This document shows positions 58,666 to 64,000 of a stretch of DNA of 64,000 bases, in pieces. How positions within the stretch are numbered: the first letter of the stretch is position 1; every line of letters begins with the position of its first letter. The notes under the pieces are model-generated. The model was not told where the DNA came from. It searched no databases and worked only from the letters and a program-made list of their open reading frames with translations. The stretch is taken from the NCBI GenBank assembly GCA_949294735.1, contig CASFII010000006.1, positions 248,001 through 312,000 on the forward strand, given 5' to 3'. The translations under genes and the position numbers were made by a program. This DNA is from an uncultured Coriobacteriaceae bacterium. GTDB taxonomy: Bacteria; Actinomycetota; Coriobacteriia; Coriobacteriales; Eggerthellaceae.

Positions 58666-59637
58666 CTACGGAAGCATTCCCATCATTTCAAAAACAAAGT
58701 AACCAAGTACCAGAATACCAACGGCAATGCGATACCAGCCAAAGGCAGTAAAATCATTCTTTTTGATATATCCCATTAAAAACTTAATAGCTAACACCGA
58801 CACCACGAACGCGGTAACAATACCAACCACCAGCACCATGATTTCAGTGGAGGTCATAACCAAGTCACCCAGTACGAACTTAGCTGCCTTTACCACACCC
58901 CAGCCAAACATAACAGGGATCGCCAAGAAGAAGGTGAACTCAGCCGCTGCGGTACGGGAGCATCCGCACAACATACCACCAATAATGGTAGAACCAGAAC
59001 GGCTCGTGCCCGGGATAATAGCCAGCACCTGGAAAAGACCAATCTTCAGTGCGGTCTTCCAGTCAATATCGTCAACGTTTGTAATCTTGAAGAGCTCTGC
59101 TTCTGCACGTTCTTCAATTTCTTCAGGAGAAAGTGCTGTTTCTTGATTGACGCGCACATGTTTGCCACGCGTAAGTTCTGAAACCGTACCCAGCGCCAAC
59201 GCAGCTTTTGCTTCAGCCAAACGACGACGATTTCTACGTTCCAACACAATAAATATGATGCCGTAAGCAATCAACGCTATGGCAACTGTCACTTTATTGT
59301 AGAAGTGTTCATTCACCCAGTCATCCAGTGTAAACCCAAAAACAGCGGCAGGAATACACCCAATAACTACCATACCCCACAAACGCCAGGTGCTCTTTTT
59401 TTCCACCGACGTTTTGCGAGGTGAAAAGGGATTTAATTTATGGAAGTACAGAATGAGCACCGCCATGATGGCACCCAGCTGAATGACTACCAAGAAAAGC
59501 TCTAAGAATTCTGGCGAAACTTGAAGTTTTACGAATTCATCAACCAGAATCATGTGGCCAGTTGAAGAAATGGGCAGCCATTCGGTAATACCTTCAACCA
59601 CACCTATGAAAAACGCTTTTAAAGCTTCTAGAATCAT
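58666..59637 (-). CDS. uppP: Undecaprenyl-diphosphatase UppP (BacA) with a loop insertion
   Basis: UppP recycles the lipid carrier for wall synthesis by dephosphorylating undecaprenyl diphosphate; overproduction gives bacitracin resistance. The 323-aa membrane protein has the catalytic repeats [17 protein letters not shown] at 15-31 and [16 protein letters not shown] at 208-223. Between the halves, residues about 134-188 form a charged, Arg/Glu-rich insertion ([17 protein letters not shown], then RAEAELFKI) that is absent or much shorter in typical members of about 270 aa. The gene stands upstream of tig. Confidence 0.93.
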   Translation of the reverse strand: MILEALKAFFIGVVEGITEWLPISSTGHMILVDEFVKLQVSPEFLELFLVVIQLGAIMAVLILYFHKLNPFSPRKTSVEKKSTWRLWGMVVIGCIPAAVFGFTLDDWVNEHFYNKVTVAIALIAYGIIFIVLERRNRRRLAEAKAALALGTVSELTRGKHVRVNQETALSPEEIEERAEAELFKITNVDDIDWKTALKIGLFQVLAIIPGTSRSGSTIIGGMLCGCSRTAAAEFTFFLAIPVMFGWGVVKAAKFVLGDLVMTSTEIMVLVVGIVTAFVVSVLAIKFLMGYIKKNDFTAFGWYRIAVGILVLGYFVFEMMGMLP

Positions 59638-59829
59638 TGCTTCACTTTCATTAGATTACGCAACGGAACTTAAACTCGAACATTGTATACAAGTTCAAAT
59701 GAGCTTTCATAGAAAAACACAGACCGCGCAGAAACGTAAACGAATCTGCAACACCTCAAAAAGGTAAGACTACAGCACTCAGACCTAAGAAGCGATCCCT
59801 ATACTTGCCTACGGTTGAAAGTTTTATTG

Positions 59830-62800
59830 TTATTCGTTTGACTTTAAGCTTTCCACCATGTCGATACGTGCTAGCTTCGGATGCATAAACCACATTACCA
59901 GCACGGTGAATACCATAGTGAGCGCAAAGGAAATGAGGAAACTTAGACCATGAATCTCACGTCCAAACATAACCATATCCACTTCGGCTGTTTGGACCAC
60001 AAAGGCTTCCAAGAATATTCCCAAGAACAGACCCACTAAGGCGCCAATAATGGAGAGAATCATAGTTTCACGGAAGATGTACGAATTTACTTCTTGGCGC
60101 GTGAAGCCCAGCACTTTGAGCGTGGCGATTTCGCGTTGACGTTCACTGATGTTGATATTAGTCAAGTTGTAGAGCACCACAAAGGCCAAGGCGGCAGAAG
60201 CAATAATCAATACAACAACCACCGAGTCAACGCTCTTCAGCATGGTGCGATAAGAATCAATCTGTTCATCGTTGTAGCTAACTGTCTTCACGCCATCCTG
60301 CTCCAACAGCATGCTGCTCATTTCAGCACGGGAAGCAACATCCGTGGTTGCGCGTGCATAAACAGTAGCGTAGTGCGGCTGTTCACCAAAGACTTCCCCG
60401 TAAAGAGTAGGTGTCATAAAGAGATACTGATTAACGTAAAATTCGGTAATGCCCGCTACAGGGATGGTATAAGGTTCACCCATAGCGTTACCTACCGTGT
60501 CTTCTTCGTATACCTCTATGGTATCCCCTACCGAAACGCCCAGTTGACTTGCAAATTTTTCACTGAGAATAGCGCCCTCATCAGTGAGTTCAAGTGATTC
60601 GTGACCAACGCGTTCGCGAAGCGTTATATAGTCCTGGAAGGTAGCAGGATCTTCAGGTACCACCAGCTCAAACCGCTGATCTTTTACACCATCAGCCACT
60701 GCAATCATATTTTCAGTCTTGGTCCACAAGTATTCGGTTATAAGCTGGCTTCCATCCGCAGGAGCCTCAATATCTGAAGCTACTCCATCCCCTGAAATGC
60801 AGTTATCCAACGCCGTTACCAGATTATCCTTTTCGCTTGGAAGCACATCATCATCTGCGCGAACCACCATATCGTAGCGATAAATTTCATAGAATTGCTT
60901 ATCGATAATGTCGTTGATGGCATTCTGCAATCCAAAGCCTGTCAGCAACAGCGCAGTACAACCCGCAATACCTACAATTGCCATGAAGAAACGCTGCTTG
61001 TAACGGAAAATATTGCGCGCAGTTACTTTCCAGCTAAACGAAAGGCGCTTCCAGACAGGTTTTACCCGTTCAAGCAAAATGCGTTTACCTGCTTTAGGAG
61101 CACGCGGCTGCATAAGCGACGCTGGAACTTCGTGCAAAGTAGAGGTTGCCGCATACCACGTAGCTAAAAGCGTGATGCCGATACCAAGCCCCAGCGCGAT
61201 AGCAGCCGTAGGGATGTCAATAGGCGTCGGTCGCGGAGGTACTGCATACACAATGGCGTATGCATTCATGATGAAGTACGGCAGGAACTGAGTAAGAGCA
61301 ATCAGCCCAATTACACCACCAATCAAGCTTGCTACCAGTGCATAAACGATATATTTCGAAGTGATGCGAGCCCTGCTGTATCCCAATGCCTTATACGTGC
61401 CAATTAAGATGCGTTCTTCGTTTACCATGCGCGTCATAGTGGTTAAGGAAACTAATGCCGCAACTAGGAAAAAGATAAAGGGAAATACCTGAGCAATTTG
61501 GTCAATTCGCGTGGCATCAGAACGGAAACTTTCAGCGCCAATATACTTCGTACGATCAAGTACATAAAGCTCAGCTTTTTCTATATCGTCAATGTCTTTT
61601 TGCGCGTTCTTAAGCTCTGCTTCGGCGTCATCTAGTTGACGAAGGGCATCAGCTTTTTCCTCTTCGAATTCTGCCTTGCCGCTGTTGTATTCCGCTAAAC
61701 CACGTTCGTATTCAGATTTGCCTGCATAGTATTCGTTTTTGCCACTCTTAAGTTGCGCTTCGCCACGTTCAAGTTTCTGTTTTGCTGACGCCAGTTGTTG
61801 TTCAGCAAAAGCAAACTCTTGCTCAGCAGTTTGCTTTTGTTTGTTCAGCTCAGTAACACCTGCATCGTATTGTTCTTGATACGAAATAAGTGTCTGTAAA
61901 CCCTGTGCCTGAGTTTTCAGAGAAGCGATAGTTTCTTCAAGTTTTTTGCGCTGTTCAGCATAGTCTTCGGTATCAGGAAGCGCAGCAAGAGCCTGTTCTG
62001 CTTGTTCGATTCCTTGCTGAATTGCGCTAAGTGAGCCTTGCGCCTGTTCATACGTTATACCCGCCTGAGCCCATGCGACATCAAGCTGAGCCTTATTTGT
62101 TTCGAGTTGAGCTTCCGCATCCGCAAAACCCACCTCAGCCGCTTTGCGCTGCTCTTTCAGTTCTTTAACACCGCCGTTATAGTCGTCCCAGCCATCTTCG
62201 ATTTCCTTTTCCGAAGAAACAATAGTTGACCAGGCATCATTAAGCTGTGCTTTTGCGTCATCAAGTTCGCGCTTGCCGCTTTGCAATTCTGCTTCAGCAT
62301 CATCAAGCTGCTGAAGGGCATCAGCCTTTTCTTTTTCAAACTCTTCCCAACCCTCATCCAGCTCTTCTTGTGCTTCGGCTTTTACCGCAGCGGTACGGTC
62401 AGTTACTAGCTGAGGCTCAAGTTCATCAATTCGTTTAAGTACTTCATCAACGACTGCTTGGTACGAATCTGAGCCAGAAAGCTCGTCACGCGCACCTTCG
62501 ATCGTAAGATAGGCTTCGGTGTAGGGTAAATCGGCAGAAAACGCCGTTTCGGGAACGTATACAAACTGATCCAGCGCCCCATTACCTAGCGACGTTGAAC
62601 CAAGACTTGTGGGGGAAGCATAGTAGGAGGAGCGCACAAAACCCGTGATGGTATATTCTTTTACCTCAAAGGTATCTTCTAGATCCTGCGTGCCTTCAAT
62701 TAAGGTAACCGTATCTCCGATTTGTACATCGGTACCCATAACCACATCGGCACCGATAACGCATTCATCTGCTTTTTGAGGGAAGGCACCCTCAACCAGA

Positions 62801-63210
62801 ATTAGACGATTAATATAGTCTTCATTATCTGAAACCGCATTGGTTCCATCAGAAGTATCGCTTGCTAAAGCTGATTCGGTATCTAGCGAATGTATAGATA
62901 CGGTATAGCGTTCATCTGCTATTTCGGCAATCACATCAGATTGATAACCTGGCATGACCGCTTCCACACCCTCAATTCCACGGAGGGTTTCAACGTCTTC
63001 ATCGCCTAAACCAAGGCTCGACATAACGCGGATGTCGCTTAAGTGCGTACCGTCGTAGTATTCGTCACCAGCGAGACGCATGTCGGGACCCGTCATGCGA
63101 AGCGCAGCATAAAAACCCACGCCTAACGCAGCAATAATGGCAATAGAAAGGAAGCGCCCAAGCGAATGGGTGATAGAACGAAGAATGTCTTTGTTAAAAA
63201 TACTATTCAC
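59830..63210 (-). CDS. FtsX-type ABC exporter permease with long coiled-coil domain
   Basis: This 1126-aa permease has an N-terminal span (about 15-35), an external region, then a helical coiled coil at about 270-590. FtsX domains of three or four spans each follow at about 600-730 and 1000-1120, with another span near 770. The coiled coil is built from short repeats (AEAELQSGKRELDDAKAQL, GKNEYYAGKSEYERGLAEY) and contains the near-duplicate KADALQQLDDAEAEL and KADALRQLDDAEAEL. Similar proteins in Firmicutes and Actinobacteria pair with a MacB-like ATPase to export or sense peptides or lipids. The start is GTG 63210 with no clear ribosome site. The ATPase gene is just upstream. Confidence 0.86.
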   Translation of the reverse strand: MNSIFNKDILRSITHSLGRFLSIAIIAALGVGFYAALRMTGPDMRLAGDEYYDGTHLSDIRVMSSLGLGDEDVETLRGIEGVEAVMPGYQSDVIAEIADERYTVSIHSLDTESALASDTSDGTNAVSDNEDYINRLILVEGAFPQKADECVIGADVVMGTDVQIGDTVTLIEGTQDLEDTFEVKEYTITGFVRSSYYASPTSLGSTSLGNGALDQFVYVPETAFSADLPYTEAYLTIEGARDELSGSDSYQAVVDEVLKRIDELEPQLVTDRTAAVKAEAQEELDEGWEEFEKEKADALQQLDDAEAELQSGKRELDDAKAQLNDAWSTIVSSEKEIEDGWDDYNGGVKELKEQRKAAEVGFADAEAQLETNKAQLDVAWAQAGITYEQAQGSLSAIQQGIEQAEQALAALPDTEDYAEQRKKLEETIASLKTQAQGLQTLISYQEQYDAGVTELNKQKQTAEQEFAFAEQQLASAKQKLERGEAQLKSGKNEYYAGKSEYERGLAEYNSGKAEFEEEKADALRQLDDAEAELKNAQKDIDDIEKAELYVLDRTKYIGAESFRSDATRIDQIAQVFPFIFFLVAALVSLTTMTRMVNEERILIGTYKALGYSRARITSKYIVYALVASLIGGVIGLIALTQFLPYFIMNAYAIVYAVPPRPTPIDIPTAAIALGLGIGITLLATWYAATSTLHEVPASLMQPRAPKAGKRILLERVKPVWKRLSFSWKVTARNIFRYKQRFFMAIVGIAGCTALLLTGFGLQNAINDIIDKQFYEIYRYDMVVRADDDVLPSEKDNLVTALDNCISGDGVASDIEAPADGSQLITEYLWTKTENMIAVADGVKDQRFELVVPEDPATFQDYITLRERVGHESLELTDEGAILSEKFASQLGVSVGDTIEVYEEDTVGNAMGEPYTIPVAGITEFYVNQYLFMTPTLYGEVFGEQPHYATVYARATTDVASRAEMSSMLLEQDGVKTVSYNDEQIDSYRTMLKSVDSVVVVLIIASAALAFVVLYNLTNINISERQREIATLKVLGFTRQEVNSYIFRETMILSIIGALVGLFLGIFLEAFVVQTAEVDMVMFGREIHGLSFLISFALTMVFTVLVMWFMHPKLARIDMVESLKSNE

Positions 63211-63311
63211 GTAGGCTGTACCGTTCTGGCAATCTTTCTATTGAGTCTCTTCCCTTGCTCTGAGTATCTTCTTGGTGAACCTTCAATCTTTCTTGCCGCT
63301 ACACCAGCGCC

Positions 63312-64000
63312 TTACCACTCAATAGTCTCTGCAGAAAGCGGATGCTCGTTGAGTTCCATGGCCTCCACTTTACCTTCTTTGATATGAATCACCCGATTGG
63401 CAATTTCAGTAAAAGCACTGTTGTGTGTGACTACAATAACGGTACGTCCCGTATTCCAGCAGGTATCCTGTAAAAGCTTCAGGATGGCTTTGCCTGTTTT
63501 GTAGTCCAAAGCGCCTGTTGGTTCGTCGCATAGCAAAAGTTTCGGATTTTTGGCCAACGCACGGGCAATAGCTACGCGCTGCTGTTCGCCACCAGAAAGC
63601 TGCGCTGGGAAGTTACTGATACGATGCGACAACCCTACCTGTCCGAGCACTTCTTCGGCATCCAAGGGGTCTTTACAAATCTGTGAAGCTAATTCGACGT
63701 TTTCGAGCGCAGTCAAGTTTTGCACCAGATTGTAGAACTGGAACACAAAACCAATGTCATAGCGACGATAATACGTCAGTTCCTTTTCACCGTATTGGTC
63801 AATGCGATTTCCGTCCAAAACAATTTCACCAGAAGTACAGGTATCCATACCACCTAGCATGTTGAGCAATGTGGTTTTTCCAGAACCAGAAGGGCCAACA
63901 ATTACTACCAATTCTCCCTTTTCAATTTCGAAATCCATACCATCAGCAGCGGAAACTTTAACCTCGCCCATGGTATATTTTTTGTGCACATCCCGAAATT
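63312..64000 (-). CDS. ABC transporter ATPase, MacB/LolD type (5' end outside window)
   Basis: This is the energy subunit of the exporter. It shows Walker [11 protein letters not shown]-loop FVFQFYNL, signature [15 protein letters not shown], Walker [13 protein letters not shown] and the H-loop VTHN, all intact. The reading frame is open to the window edge. The residues before the internal GTG at 63989 (FRDV, leading into HKKYTMG) match the usual first beta strand of this family, so the real start lies beyond position 64000. The permease gene follows after 100 bp. Confidence 0.93.
   Translation of the reverse strand, partial: FRDVHKKYTMGEVKVSAADGMDFEIEKGELVVIVGPSGSGKTTLLNMLGGMDTCTSGEIVLDGNRIDQYGEKELTYYRRYDIGFVFQFYNLVQNLTALENVELASQICKDPLDAEEVLGQVGLSHRISNFPAQLSGGEQQRVAIARALAKNPKLLLCDEPTGALDYKTGKAILKLLQDTCWNTGRTVIVVTHNSAFTEIANRVIHIKEGKVEAMELNEHPLSAETIEW

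Noticed and set aside
59675..59700. TTGTATACAA palindrome upstream of uppP
   Set aside because: It is a short, AT-rich 10-bp palindrome that may be part of a promoter -10 region; too weak to call an operator.

Overview
The window is 64 kb of a moderate-GC bacterial chromosome carrying core housekeeping genes. I infer a low-GC member of the Coriobacteriia (Actinomycetota), possibly Cryptobacterium-like. The reasons are an actinobacterial-style division block (sepF, yggT, divIVA, no ftsA), a large ATPase-BTAD regulator, a divergent trigger factor, MurE with the meso-DAP type motif, and NAD-dependent ligase. The species is a guess. Every protein gene except one secreted lipase is on the minus strand, so the functional order runs from right to left.

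Left end (1-8.4 kb): the start of prfB without the usual programmed frameshift, then secA, an 869-aa ATPase-BTAD transcription factor, and a two-gene nickel-pincer cofactor fragment (larB plus a larC that contains only the LarC1 half). A tRNA-Val(CAC) with its own promoter and terminator follows. 8.4-17.7 kb: two orphan acidic single-pass membrane proteins, an Uup-type ABC-F protein, an MFS transporter, rsmA, an iron-sulfur-type flavoprotein, tatD and metG. A lone forward gene for a secreted class 3 lipase and the convergent rsmI complete this part.

Centre (20.5-41.8 kb): the division and cell wall (dcw) cluster, transcribed as mraZ-rsmH-ftsL-ftsI-murE-murF-mraY-murD-ftsW-murG-murC-murB-ftsQ-ftsZ-pgeF-yggS-sepF-proC-yggT-divIVA. 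Many junctions are TAATG overlaps. The mraZ promoter is overlapped by 10-bp-spaced MraZ boxes, with a second pair in opposite orientation about 150 bp upstream. These genes supply lipid II precursors (Mur enzymes, MraY, MurG), the septal synthase (FtsW/FtsI) and the Z-ring with its SepF membrane tether.

Right part (41.9-64 kb): xerD, ligA, an HdeD-like membrane protein, a small membrane coiled-coil protein, glmM, rpoC and rpoB with promoter and terminator, asnA, trigger factor, uppP, and a two-gene ABC exporter (FtsX-type permease with a long coiled coil, and an ATPase that runs off the window). GlmM and UppP feed the same wall pathway as the central cluster.

The most unusual non-coding signal is a family of three intergenic palindromic repeats (20.2, 46.3 and 56.1 kb) with the core GGGACGTGTCTTTTGGGTT. 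Each lies at the 3' side of a minus-strand gene. Two share an inverted central segment but have different, perfectly paired inner stems, which suggests structure is conserved rather than sequence. Second is the LarB-LarC1 unit lacking the LarC2 domain.
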